From Tenrec ecaudatus (taxonomy: Eukaryota > Chordata > Mammalia > Afrosoricida > Tenrecidae): a stretch of DNA of 64,000 nt. The position numbers and the translations under genes were made by a program. The stretch is from assembly GCF_050624435.1 (NCBI RefSeq), contig NC_134531.1, positions 251,238,812 to 251,302,811 on the forward strand, in the 5' to 3' direction. The notes beneath the pieces are model-generated. The model had not been told where the DNA came from, made no database searches, and saw only the letters and a list, made by a program, of their open reading frames with translations. Below are positions 37,272 to 48,009 of this stretch, piece by piece (position 1 is the stretch's first letter; each line of letters begins with the position of its first letter).

Positions 37272-37736
37272 TTACCATATTTACTCCATCTGTATGCTAA
37301 GCACATAATAAAGAGCTGGAATATATAAAGAAGAATGTGGTATCAGGATTAGAGGATAACTCAATAATGTGCAATATGGAGATAATACAATCTTGTTTAT
37401 TAAAAAAGAAATGTCTTGAAGCACTGACTGAAGATGCACCTCAACTCAAAGAAAATAAATATCCTAAAATTGGACCAATAATTAACATCATGATAAATGG
37501 AAAAAAGATTGAAATTGTCCAAAATTTCATTTTATTTGGGTACACAATCTCTATGGAAGCAGCAGTTAGAAATCAAACAATATATCTGCTGCAAAATATC
37601 TCTTTAAAGTGTTAATGAGCACAGTGAGAGCTGTGGAGCACCTGCCCCACACCAGGGTGTTTTCAGTTTTTGATAATTTTATTGGGAATTCTTACAACTT
37701 TTATACATAATCCATTGTGTCAAGCACTTTTTAAAA

Positions 37737-38838
37737 AACATTTTACTAGGGGCTCATACAACTCTTATCACAATCCATGCATATACATACTTCAATTGTA
37801 TAAAGCACATCTGTACATTCTTTGCCCTAATCATTTTCTTTTTTTTCCTCTTCTTTTCTTTTTTAACATTTTATTAGGGGCTCATACAACTCTTACCACA
37901 ATCCATACATATACATACATCAATTGTATAAAGCACATCCGCACATTCCCTGCCCCAATCATTCTCAAAGCATTTGCTCTCCACTTAAGCCCTTTGCATC
38001 AGGTCCTCTTTCTTTTCCCCTCCCTCCCCACTCCCCCCTCATGTGCCCTTGGTAATTTATACATTGTTATTTTGTCATATCTTGCCCTATCCAGAGCCTT
38101 CCTTCCCCCGCTTCTCTGCCGTCCCTCTCCCAGGGAGGAGGTCACATGTGGATCCTTGTAATCAGTTCCCCCTTTCCAACCCACTCACCCTCCACTCTCC
38201 CAGCATCGCCCCTCACACCCTTGGTCCTGAAGGTATCATCCACCCTGGATTCCCTGTGCCTCCAGCCCTCATATGTACCAGTGTACAATCTCTGCCCTAT
38301 CCAACCCTGCAAGGTAGAATTCGGATCATGATAGTTGGGGGGAGGAAGCATCCAGGATCTGGGGGAAAGCTGTGTTCTCCATCGGTACTACCTCGCACCC
38401 TGACTGACCCATCTCCTCTCTTAAACCCCTCTATGAGTGGATCTCCATTGGCCGACACTTGGACCTTGGGTCTCCACTCTGCACTTCCCCCTTCATTCAA
38501 TATGGTACGTACACACACACACACACATATATATAATTTTTTTTTTGCATCATGCCTTATACCTGGTCCCTTGGGCACCTCGTGATCGCACTGGCTGGTG
38601 TGCTTCTTCCATGTGGGCTTTTTTGCTTCTGAGCTAGATGGCTGCTTGTTCACCTTCAAGCCTTTAAGACCCGACACTATCTCTTTTGATAGCCGGGCAC
38701 CATCAGCTTTCTTCGCCACATTTGCTTAGGCACCCATTTGTCTTCAGCGATCCTATCATGGAGGTGTAAAGTCAATGATATGATTTTTTTGTTCTTTGAT
38801 GCCTGATAACTGATCCCTTCGGGACGACTCGATCACAC
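37737..38838 (-). mobile_element. Double-tail L1, antisense copy
   Basis: Read on the minus strand, the L1 3' UTR ends normally near 37868 (CCCCTAATAAAATG). An A-rich linker follows, and then a second copy of the terminal 110 bases (37737-37846) with its own AGCCCCTAGTAAAATG end. The 5' end, near 38838, lies inside the second 245-bp unit. It is a close sister of the copy at 43955-45549. Confidence 0.82.
38509..38549 (+). repeat. (CA)n/(TA)n/T tract in L1
   Basis: Microsatellite at the same L1 position as the (TA)/(TGTA) tract at 44695-44765 of the sister copy. Confidence 0.85.
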
Positions 38839-39633
38839 ATGTAGCCATCACCCTTTTCAAGCAATTTCTTTTTACTTGAGCCCTTGGTGTCAGCTCCTCA
38901 TTTTCCCCTCCCTCCACCACCCTCTCTCCCTCATGAACCCTTGATAAAGTATAATTATTTTTCATAACTTACTTCATCCACTGTCTCCCTTCAACCACGT
39001 TTCTGTTGTTTATTCCCCTGTGTGTATGTGTGGTGGAGTTTTCTATGTAGTTCACTGTGATCAGTTCCCCCTTTCTCCCCACACCTTCCCCTTCCCCTCC
39101 TGATATCGCTACTCTCATTATTGGTTCTGAGGGGTTTATCTGTCCTGGATTCTCTGTGTTGTGAGCTCTTATCTGTACTAGTGTACATGCTCTGGTCTAG
39201 CCTGGTTTGTAAGGTAGAATTGGGGTTATGATAGTGGGGGTTGGGGAAAGCATTAAAGAACTAGAGGAAAGCTGTATGTTTGTTAGTGCTATACTGCACC
39301 CTGACTGGTTCACCAAGCCAGGGTATTTTCAATAGCCTCCTAAACATGCAGAAACTGGACAAAGAATATAGAACACTAAAGAAGAAATGATGCTTTATGC
39401 TGGTGGATAATATTAAATATATCAGGGACCTCCCTAAGAAAGAACCAGTCTCTGGAGAAGGATCTCATGTTTGGCTGAGTGTCCGTGAGAAGAAAAGCTC
39501 TTCAGGGAGACAGATTGACACAGTAACTACAACCACGTGCTCAAACACAGAAACGATTGTGAAGGTAACAGAAGAAGAGGCAGTGCTTGATTATGTTGCA
39601 CAGAGGCTGCATATGAGCCACAGCAAACTCCCC

Positions 39634-39664
39634 AGCACCTAACAACAACAACAACAACAACAAT
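39634..39664 (+). repeat. (CAA)n tail of the RTE
   Basis: The trinucleotide 3' tail, as expected for RTE/BovB elements, which end in short repeats instead of poly(A). Confidence 0.85.
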
Positions 39665-39669
39665 GCATA

Positions 39670-39990
39670 TATTCTCATATGGGAGTACATGTATATTTCT
39701 TTATCTTTACTTTATATACTTATGTATATACTTTATGCATTTATATATATAAAATTTCACCAACACATTATTATCTTAACATATGTATATTGAGTTTCTA
39801 CATATACATATATATATTCACTTACACATGAATAAATAATTTTCAAAAAGCTATAAAAATTTAAGTACATATACATGGTAGTTTAAACTAAACACCAAGG
39901 GAAACCATGAGAAAAATATAAAAAAGAACAAAATCCTTCTAAACTATAATTATATTTTTAATTAACTACTGAATTTGGAGTAAGAAAGGC
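39670..39990. other. AT-rich low-complexity sequence
   Basis: Dominated by TATA/TGTATA runs. No gene recognised. Confidence 0.5.
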
Positions 39991-39995
39991 CTTCA

Positions 39996-40064
39996 GTCTA
40001 TGGCCATAACTCTCTGATCTCAGAAGTGAAGCATGGTCAGGACTGGTTAGTATGCAGATGGGAC
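39996..40064 (+). pseudogene. 5S rRNA pseudogene fragment
   Basis: GTCTATGGCCATAAC at the start, CTGATCTCAGAAGTGAAGCA in the middle and CAGGACTGGTTAGTATGCAGATGGG at the end match the first two-thirds of vertebrate 5S rRNA in order. About 20 bases after GGCCATA are deleted, and the 3' third is absent. The internal promoter boxes are damaged, so it should be inactive. No A tail or flanking duplication is evident. Confidence 0.8.
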
Positions 40065-40069
40065 AAATG

Positions 40070-40985
40070 TCTTTCAAACTGTGAAAGTATTAAGAAATCT
40101 TTAGGAGATAGGTAATTTCTCTGCACTAAATTTCGCATTTTCATACATGAAAATTGTGGCAAACACAGTCTCAAAGTAAATTTCAACTTGGAGGGAAATA
40201 TTTGCAAATGATCAGGCACTTTTAATATAATTTTAAAACTTATGAATCATTAAGAAATACATTAGCATCACAATAGAAACATAAACAAATATTTTATACA
40301 GGATGTGGAGAAAAATCAGCAATGGCCAGTTAGAATTTATTAAGAAAGCATTTACTCTAAAAGAATGTAACTAAAATGATAGTGATATAATCGTGCATGC
40401 CTGTTGAATAATTAAAGATTTCTCTAAAGATAATATCTCTTTGTAAATATAATATTTTGTTACCAGTACAAAGATATCAATGCACTACTGTACAGACTGC
40501 ATGTGGAAGTATACATTTTGACAAACACGGAGAATATTTCATCAAAATGATAAAAAGAATTTTCTTTAAAATTTAAATGCTAATTCTTCCAGAGAAAAGT
40601 GTATGTACTCAATAAATATTTATTGTGTGAGTTTTGTACATCAATCACTGCAAGCCATTAACCATGAATTGTAAAATGGACAGTTTTTTTAACCTAATTC
40701 ACTTTAGTATATAGGGAAGAAAACAGTTTTTAATCAAATAATCATACATGAATGAAAATGCTTAATTATGAAGTGTGGTGATTTTTGTAAATGTACTTAC
40801 TGTACACAATGAAATGAGAGTGTATAAGAAGGAATGTGAATTCTAGACAACCAAGAGATGTTTCCTGTAGAAAGTGATAATGGGCCCAATACTAAAAGAA
40901 AAATTAAGAAATCACTAAGTGAAAGATGTGACTGCAAGGAAGTGGAGACAATCATATCAAAAATTGAATGGTGGGCAATAAAGGG
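40070..40985. other. AT-rich unique sequence
   Basis: No gene or clear repeat. A CTCAATAAATATTTATTG block near 40608 is reminiscent of an L2 end but too short to call. Confidence 0.4.
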
Positions 40986-40989
40986 ATAA

Positions 40990-43465
40990 AAAAGAGGGTG
41001 GTCTCCCCCCAGAAAAATTCACTTCAGAGGATAGCACTGAAGCTACAGCTCAGGGAAAGGGACATGTCTGATCAAAGCACACAGGAACAAATGAAGGGGG
41101 AGGAAGAGAGAGTGGAGAACAGCCTGGCCCACCAAGCCTTGATGACAATATTGGTGCTCAGAACAGCCAATGCACAGAGAGGACCATATAGCTGGCCCCA
41201 CTACAAGACACAACATCCTTCATTGACCCATAGTCCTACAGGGGACAACATTGGAGACACAGTGTGGGAATTCCGAACGATTTGATCCTACCACACCACG
41301 GAAAAACACTGTGTGCAATAGAACAGCAAGGGGAACAGAGTAACAAAATCCCCAGTGAACACCAAAAATAGATTTGGGGTACAGGGCTTGGCACCCCATC
41401 AGACTCGACTGGAAAACACTCCTAAAGGCCAACCAACAGTCCTTGAACTAACTTCAGGCTTGTCTTTGTTATTGTTGTTGCTGTTTGTCATTGGCTTTTT
41501 GTTGTTGTTGTTGTTATTCATGATGTTTTGTTTTCTTTAGTTGCTTTGTTTTGCTCTGTCTTGTTTTGTGCATGTTATTATTTCTGTAGGTCTGTCCAAA
41601 TAAGATAGGCTGGATGGACAACCTGGAGGAGAAAACAATGGGCTTGACGGTTCCATGAGGAAAGGGGAGAGAGAGGTGGGGGGAAGGAAGTGGTGTTAAC
41701 AAACCCAGGGACAAGGGAACAACAAGTGATCCAAATTGGTGGTGAGAAGGGTGTAAGAAGCCTGGTAGGGCATGATCAAGTGTAATGTAACCAAGAGGAA
41801 TTACTGAAACACAAATGAAGGCTGAACATGATAGTGGGACAAGAGGAAAGTAAAAGGAAATAGAGGAAAGAACTAGGAGACAAAGGGCATTTGTATAGGT
41901 CTAAATAAAGAGCATGTACATATGTAAATATATTTATATATGAGGATGGGGAAATAGATCTATGTGCATATACTTATAGGTTTGGTATTAAGGTAGCAGA
42001 TGGACATTGGGCCTCCACTCAAGTACTCCCTCAATGCAACAACACTTTGTTCTATTAAACTGGCATTCCATGATGCTCACCTTCCAGATAAGATTGCTGA
42101 AGACAAAGCAGGCGCATAAGCAGATGTGGTGAAGAAAGCTGATGGTGCCCAGCTATCAAAAGATATAGCTTGAAGGTAAACAAGCGACCATCTAGCTGAG
42201 AAGAAACAAAGACCACATGGAAGAAGCACACCACTCTGTGTGATCACGAGGTGCCAAAGGAATGTTATCAGGCATCAAAAAACAAAAATTCAAATCATTG
42301 TGAGTGAGCGGGAGTGCATATTGGGAACCTGTAATAGTCTGGGTACTATAGAGAAACAAATCCACAGAAACTCATGTACACGAGGGAGTTTTATATAAAG
42401 GTTAAGTACGCATCAAGAAAACATCCCAGCCCAGTGCTGCCCAAGCCCACAAGTCCAACATTAACCCATATGTCCAACACCAATCCACAAAGTCCTCCTC
42501 CATCTCACAAAACAGATGCAATGATGCCGACTGCAGGAGGAAAGCAGAATCAGTGAGGGTGTAAGCATCTCAGCTCTGGCAGGGGTCTCCACACGGCTGT
42601 CCCAGCACCCAGAGCTGCATCGGGGTAGGTTCTTGTGGCTTCTCCTCAGGGATGTCCTGCAGTGAGCCTTGTAAGCTAAAGCAGGGAACTGTCTTAGGCA
42701 GCTGCACCCTGGTCCAACCATCAGAATGCAAGAGACCAAAGAACATCAAAGGTGAGGCTCATCAAGCCATTTATCCCTCTGTGCTTCAATTAATCCCACA
42801 TGTGTTTATCAGCCAGGTTGGCACAATAAACTAACTACCTCAGAACCGAAGACCCATCTACAGGCAACTCGACATCCCCTTACAGAAGGGTTGCTGGGAG
42901 GAGACGAGAACCTCAGGGTGTGATGTAGCAATGATGAAACATACAAGTTTCCTCTACTAGTTCCTAAATGCTTCCTCCCCTCCCACTATCATGATCCCAA
43001 GTCTACCTTACAAATATGGCTTGACCAGAGGATGTACACTGATATAGATAGGAACTGTAAACACAGTGAATCCAGCGTGGATAATCCCTTCAGGACCAGG
43101 TGTGAAAGTAGCAATGCTGGAAGGGTGGAGGGAGGGTGGGGTGGAAAGGGGGAACCGATTACAAAGATTTGCACATAACCTCCTCCCTGGGGTACAGACA
43201 ACAGAAAAATGAGTGAAGGGAGATGTCGGAGACAGTGTAAGATATGACAAAATAATAATAATGTATAAATAATCAAAGGTTTGTGAGGGAGGGAGGGCCC
43301 CAGGGAGGGAGGGGAAAAATGAGGAGCTGATACCAAGGGCCCAAGCAGAAAGCAAATGTTTTGAGAATGATGATGGCAACAAATGTACAAATGTGCTTGA
43401 CATAATGAATGTATGTATGGATTGTGATGAGTTGTATGAGCCCCCAATAAAATGATTTTTTATAA
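40990..43465 (+). mobile_element. L1 3' UTR, split by an LTR
   Basis: Sense L1 3' UTR from the proximal block (CTTCAGAGGATAGCACTGAAG) at 41025, through the TTG-rich stretch (41470-41520) and a single 245-bp unit (42070-42310), to CCCCCAATAAAATGATTTTT at 43440-43460. An LTR at 42330-42842 interrupts it, with GAACC repeated on both sides. Confidence 0.88.
42330..42842 (-). mobile_element. MaLR-like solo LTR (subfamily B), nested in L1
   Basis: Antisense copy of the family at 30001 and 48913. It begins TGTAATAGTCTGGG and ends CTAACTACCTCA. The 5-bp duplication GAACC is perfect (42325-42329 and 42843-42847). The interrupted L1 reads continuously across it. This copy is younger than the L1 it sits in. 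Confidence 0.75.
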
Positions 43466-43940
43466 AAGAGTGTGATTGAAGAGTGCTGTAAGAACCAGCA
43501 GCCAGATGGTCCAGATTCGTGTGTTCTAGTAAAGCTCCTCTTCTTATCCAACTAACCATAATTTCCGTCTTGTAGGTTGTATTGGCTGCAGTGTAGAAAC
43601 TAGGCTGGAAAGGAGTAAGAAGGTTTGCAGGGCCTCATTGAAGGGACTTCTGCAGTGGTCTGGGAAATTGGTGATGGTCATTTCACTAGGACAATAAACA
43701 GAAATGTCTGTTTTTATTTTTCAATAGTACATGTCCAGATGGCCTTAAAACTACATCCACATAAAATGATATTCCATCAAACACAGAAATTTGCTTTTGA
43801 AAAGTATTTAATGACTTAGGGAGATACACAATGACATAAATCACAATGGGGAATCATCACTATAAAATATGCCCTAATTGGGTAAGCATGGAAAAGATAG
43901 TACAACAAGAAGGAACAGGAGAAAAAGCTGAGATTCTATA
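43466..43940. other. Unique sequence
   Basis: No repeat or gene recognised. Confidence 0.35.
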
Positions 43941-43954
43941 AAAATGTTACTGGT

Positions 43955-45549
43955 ATACTCTAGCCCAGGTGGCGACGAAGCATGGTAGTAGGGCAGGAGG
44001 AAAGTCAAGGGAGATGGAGGAAAGAGCTAGGAGTCAAAGGGCATTCATGGAGGTCTAGACAAAGACATGTACATGCAAATATATATATGAGGATGGGGCA
44101 ATAGATCTATGTGTCTATGTTTATAGGTCAAGTATTAAGGTGGCGGAAGGACCTCGGGCCTCTACTCAAACACTCCCTCAATGCATGAATACCTTCTTTT
44201 ATTAAATTGGAACTCTATGATGCTCACTCTCCCGACACAACGGCTGGAGCCAAAGTGGGTGAACAAGTAAATGTGGTGAAGAAAGCTGATGGTGCCCGGC
44301 TATCAAAAGAGATAGTGACTGGGGTCTTAAAGGCTTGAAGATAAACAAGCGGCCATCTAGCTCAGAAGCAACAAAGTCCACATGGAAGAACACACCAGCC
44401 TGTGTGATCGAGTGGTCCCAAAGGGATCAGTTACCAGGCATCAAAGAACAAAAAATCATATCATTGACTGTACACCTCCATGATAGGATCGCTGAAGACA
44501 AATGGGTGCATAAGCAAATGTGGTGAAGAAAGCTGATGGTTCCCGGCTATCAAAAGAGATAGTGTCTGGGGTCTTAAAGGCTTGAAGGTGAACAAGCGGC
44601 CATCTAGCTCAGAAGCAAAAAAGCCCACATGGAAGAAGCACACCGGCCAGTGCGATCACGAGGTGCCAAGGTACCAGGTATAAGGCATCATGCAAAAAAT
44701 ATATATATATAAGTGTGTGTATGTATGTATGTATATATGTATATGTATATATGTATATATATACCATATTAAATGAAGGGGGAAGTGCAGAGTGGATACC
44801 CAAGGCCCAAGTGTCGGCCAATGGAGATCCCTTCATAGAGGGGTTTAGGAGAGGAGATGGGTTAATTAGGGTGCGAGGTAGTACTGATGAAGAACACAGC
44901 TTTCCCCCAGATCCTGGATGCTTCCTCCCCCCAACTACCATGATCCGAATTCTACCTTGCAGGGTTGGATAGGGCAGAGGTTGTACACTGGTACATATGA
45001 GGGCTGGAGGTACAGGGAATCCAGGGTGGATGATACCTTCAGGACCAAGGGTGTGAGGGACGATGCTGGGAGAGTGGAGGGTGAGTGGGTTGGAAAGGGG
45101 GAACTGATTACAAGGATCCACATGTGACCTCTTCCCTGGGAGAGGGACAGCAGAGAAGGGGGTTGGGAAGGGAGACTCCGGATAGGGCAAGATATGACAA
45201 AATAACGATGTATAAATTACCAAGGGCACATGAGGGAGGGGGGAAAGGGGAGGGAGGGGAAAAAAAAGAGGACCAGATGCAAGGGGCTTAAGTGGAGAGC
45301 AAATGCCTTGAGAATGATTGGGGCGGGGAATGTATGGATGTGCTTTATACAATTGATGTATGTATATGTATGGATTGTGATAAGAGTTGTATGAGTCCCT
45401 AATAAAATGCAAAAAAAGAAAAGAGGAGAAAAAAATGATTAGGGCAAAGAATGTACAGATGTGCTTTATACAATTGATGTATGTATATGTATGAACTGTG
45501 ATAAGAATTGTATGAGCCCCAATAAATTGTTAATAAAAAAAAGAGAAAA
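43955..45549 (+). mobile_element. Double-tail L1, sense copy, with 14-bp target-site duplication
   Basis: The direct repeat AAAATGTTACTGGT lies at 43941-43954 and 45550-45563. Between them is L1 3' UTR with two copies of the 245-bp unit. A normal end at about 45400 (CCCTAATAAAATGC) is followed by an A/G-rich linker. A second copy of the terminal 110 bases follows (about 45434-45530), ending CCCCAATAAATTG plus A-rich tail. The outer duplication encloses both tails, so the whole was inserted as one unit. A (TA)/(TGTA) tract lies at 44695-44765. Confidence 0.9.
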
Positions 45550-45563
45550 AAAATGTTACTGGT

Positions 45564-46120
45564 GTCTGCTAAGAAGGAGAATAGATTAATTTTATTTTAA
45601 ATTTTTACAACAAAAATATTTATTGCACTTTTGGCATCAAGCCCATATTGTTTGCAAAATCAGAGGGAAATATAATCATATATTTTACTCTACATTTTAA
45701 GTTAGGGGAAAAAATAAGTCCCAGAGATGAGAAAAGGAACCCAAGAATCACAAGTGATAGTATATGTGATTAATTCAGTATATTCATTAGCTGGCAAAGA
45801 AGATATCTCACCTGGGTGGTTTAGTGCTTGGAAGGCATGTCATAGGTAAATGAATTTTCAACACCAGCACCAATATAAGTGCCTGAAGCATTTGTGGTCC
45901 ATTGAGAGTCATCATTTTTGTGAAGGTTTGCAAATCAAATGCAGGCGCCTAACTGACTGGACAGCAAACCAGGATCAAATAGGGTAATCAGCTTCATTTC
46001 TATGATTTATATCTTTTTACAAGCTTGTTTCTCCTCAAATATTCCTGATTTTATGAATCATGTTAATAAATAATGTGAGAGAAGTCAGCATTGCCAAGTC
46101 TTTAAAGGCAGATGCCCCCC
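45564..46120. other. Unique sequence
   Basis: No repeat or gene recognised. Confidence 0.35.
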
Positions 46121-46124
46121 AGAG

Positions 46125-46255
46125 TCCCGGTCCACGTTTGAACTATAACTCCACTCTTACTAGCACGTGACTTGGAGAGAGGCTTTGACCATCTCAGAAG
46201 CTATGTCTGTGAAATGGGGTTCAGAATACCACCATCATTAAGCATGTAACAAGTG
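46125..46255 (+). mobile_element. MIR SINE
   Basis: CCACTCTTACTAGCACGTGAC, CTCAGAAGCTATGTCTGTGAAATGGGGTT and ATACCACCATCATTA follow the MIR order. Confidence 0.7.
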
Positions 46256-46259
46256 GTGA

Positions 46260-47655
46260 TATGGTTAGATGAGGAACACGGTATCACAGCCTGGAAAACT
46301 ACCTGTCACTGTTTTGTACAGAAGAAAACCAGGTGGTCTTGTGGGTCCATCTTCAGGTTGCTTTGTGTCCAGGAATTGTTGAAGCGTTTGCATAATGTGG
46401 GATCCAGAAGAGAATTCTAGCAAATTGGCATAAAGGAGTTCAAAGACTTCCAGCTGCAATATATCTTCATTTTCCTAAACACACTGTAAGCACCAAGGGA
46501 AGAATGTACTGTATGTAAAACCAGCTCCCCGAGCTGCTCATTATTTATAAACAACATTACATGAACTCGCATAACCACACACAGTTATTTCTTATGTGTA
46601 CATTATATTAATTGGTTTATTTAAATAGTGTTTAGAGTACGTTCTTAAATTTGACATTCTATAGAGTTTTTAAACATTGCTGACAGCTAAAAATTTAGTT
46701 CTCTTCTCAATTATGTGAACAGCTCTTATGTTTTAATGATTGATGGCAGTGCGTTATTGGTTTCTTGTTTTTCCACAGGTGAAGCTGCCCCAGTGGCATT
46801 ATCAGAAGTCATGAAGGGTAATGTGGTGCTTCCTGGTTTTAAACACTCTCTGATTCTCTTTGAACATTCCAGGGTTTTGGATCTAAGCTGAACTCAAATG
46901 TGAAAGTTAACCCAAGAAATTTGCTTCTGTACCTTCTTAATTCCTTAGTTCTAAGGAGTTCATGGTGTGATTACTATAGGAATTTTCATCTACCTTTTAA
47001 AAATGCACAATTAAAACACTGAAAAGTCACATCGAGCATGTTAAATGATAATTTAAAAAACTGCATACTCACTTTTGGGAATCGCTGGTACTTTATCAGT
47101 TCCACGTTTGTTACAGGTATACATTAGTTAACAAATATTTTGCTTGACTGCATGATGTTTTCATTGCAAAGGTTGACATAAATTTCTGTTGTGAAGTTAT
47201 ATATATGCATAATCAGAGACCCAACTCAGAAGATGTTGAGAGGGCTCTGGGTCTGCTAGCCATTCATCAACACAAAGATCAGTTTAATAAGAAGTTCAAT
47301 TCTGGGTTGGATGTGCTGGAAGCCTACCAATTCATTCTATTTTTCTAAATATTATGACATTCCTTCCTGACTTGTAAAATTGGAAGAACATTTCTAGGGA
47401 AGAAGTAAGTGAGTAATTGTCTTGGATCTTTGGAAGCAATTATGAATTGCACTGAAGGCGGCTGCAGTAATGTAAAACTCTTGGACACTTGAGCTGAGCC
47501 AGATCTTATGCAGATTCCATTTGTTCAGTGGCTGCTTGATCACACATACAAGAATTCTCCTGGATCCATGTTTCTTTGACATCACAGTGATTCTGAAAGA
47601 CATCTAGAGTTCAAGACTCAGAAAAGTTAATTTAGACATGAGGGATTTTGGACAC
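46260..47655. other. Unique sequence
   Basis: No transposon recognised. A polypyrimidine-AG block at 46758-46778 (see findings) is the only exon-like signal. Confidence 0.35.
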
Positions 47656-47659
47656 TATG

Positions 47660-47845
47660 ATGTGCATCCCAGATCCCAGCCTTCTCGGACCCAGATCAAG
47701 GCTCTCATTGAGATGAATTGACACAGTGATTGCAACAATGGGCTCAAACATACCAACCTCTCTGGGGATAGTTCTGCCCGGGCAGTATTTTGCTCTGTTG
47801 TACATGGAGTCACTACGAACTGGAAGTCACCTGATAGCACCAAAC
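47660..47845 (+). mobile_element. RTE LINE 3' end fragment
   Basis: GATGAATTGACACAGTGATTG, ACAATGGGCTCAAACATACC, GGGCAGTATTTTGCTCTG and TGTACATGGAGTCACTACGAAC follow the sense RTE terminus. Confidence 0.85.
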
Positions 47846-47864
47846 CAGAGAACATCAAAGATGG

Positions 47865-48005
47865 TTGGGGTCTAGCCCACCAGCTGCTGTGTGAAAGGAA
47901 AGATCTGCTTCCGTAAGTGTTCAGAGTTGGAAAACTGATAGGGCAGGTCTATTATGTCATATGGGTCACTGTAAGTTGACATTAACTTGACAATGGATTT
48001 GTTGG
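47865..48005 (+). mobile_element. AfroSINE 3' part
   Basis: AAGTGTTCAGAGTTGG, GATAGGGCAGGTCTATTATGTC and GACAATGGATTTGTTGGG match the SINE 3' half. Confidence 0.55.
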
Positions 48006-48009
48006 GCTG

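Larger units (their letters stand above)
37667..39310 (-). mobile_element. L1 3' end, antisense, host of a nested L1
   Basis: The 3' terminus lies at 37667-37730 (TTTTGATAATTTTATTGGG to CATTGTGTCAAGCAC). The element resumes at about 38839 (GTAGCCATCACCCTTTTCAAG) and runs to GCTATACTGCACCCTGACTGG at about 39305. The gap is filled by the double-tail L1. Confidence 0.8.
33800..39665 (+). mobile_element. Near full-length RTE (AfroLA-like) LINE, split by younger insertions
   Basis: The sense RTE starts in its 5' region (GATGCTGGTAGCTTTGTCGG near 33820), runs through the endonuclease (GAGCTGGAATAGACTG...GGCCATTTTGAACCAG, 34310-34345) and the RT (GGGAATTCCAGAATATTTC, 37117-37136), and ends with CAGCACCTAACAACAACAAC at 39633-39665. 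Interruptions: AfroSINE 34768-34985, L1 at 35574-36098 and 36190-36508, a (GTT)n tract, and a nested L1 pair at 37667-39310. All frames are broken by indels and stops. Removing the insertions leaves about 3.2 kb, close to full length for this family. Confidence 0.85.

Noticed and set aside
40600..40645. L2/MIR-like terminus CAATAAATATTTATTG
   Set aside because: Too short and AT-rich. It lacks the preceding 'GGCACATAG' block.
44609..45412. A 267-codon open frame antisense to the double-tail L1 3' UTR, with relatives at 38043-38585 and 43008-43559
   Set aside because: The L1 sense strand is purine-rich, so its complement is poor in stop codons, and the translation is a biased Pro/Ser/Leu/His mix. 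The frame runs across a TA microsatellite and differs in borders among copies. No domain is recognisable.
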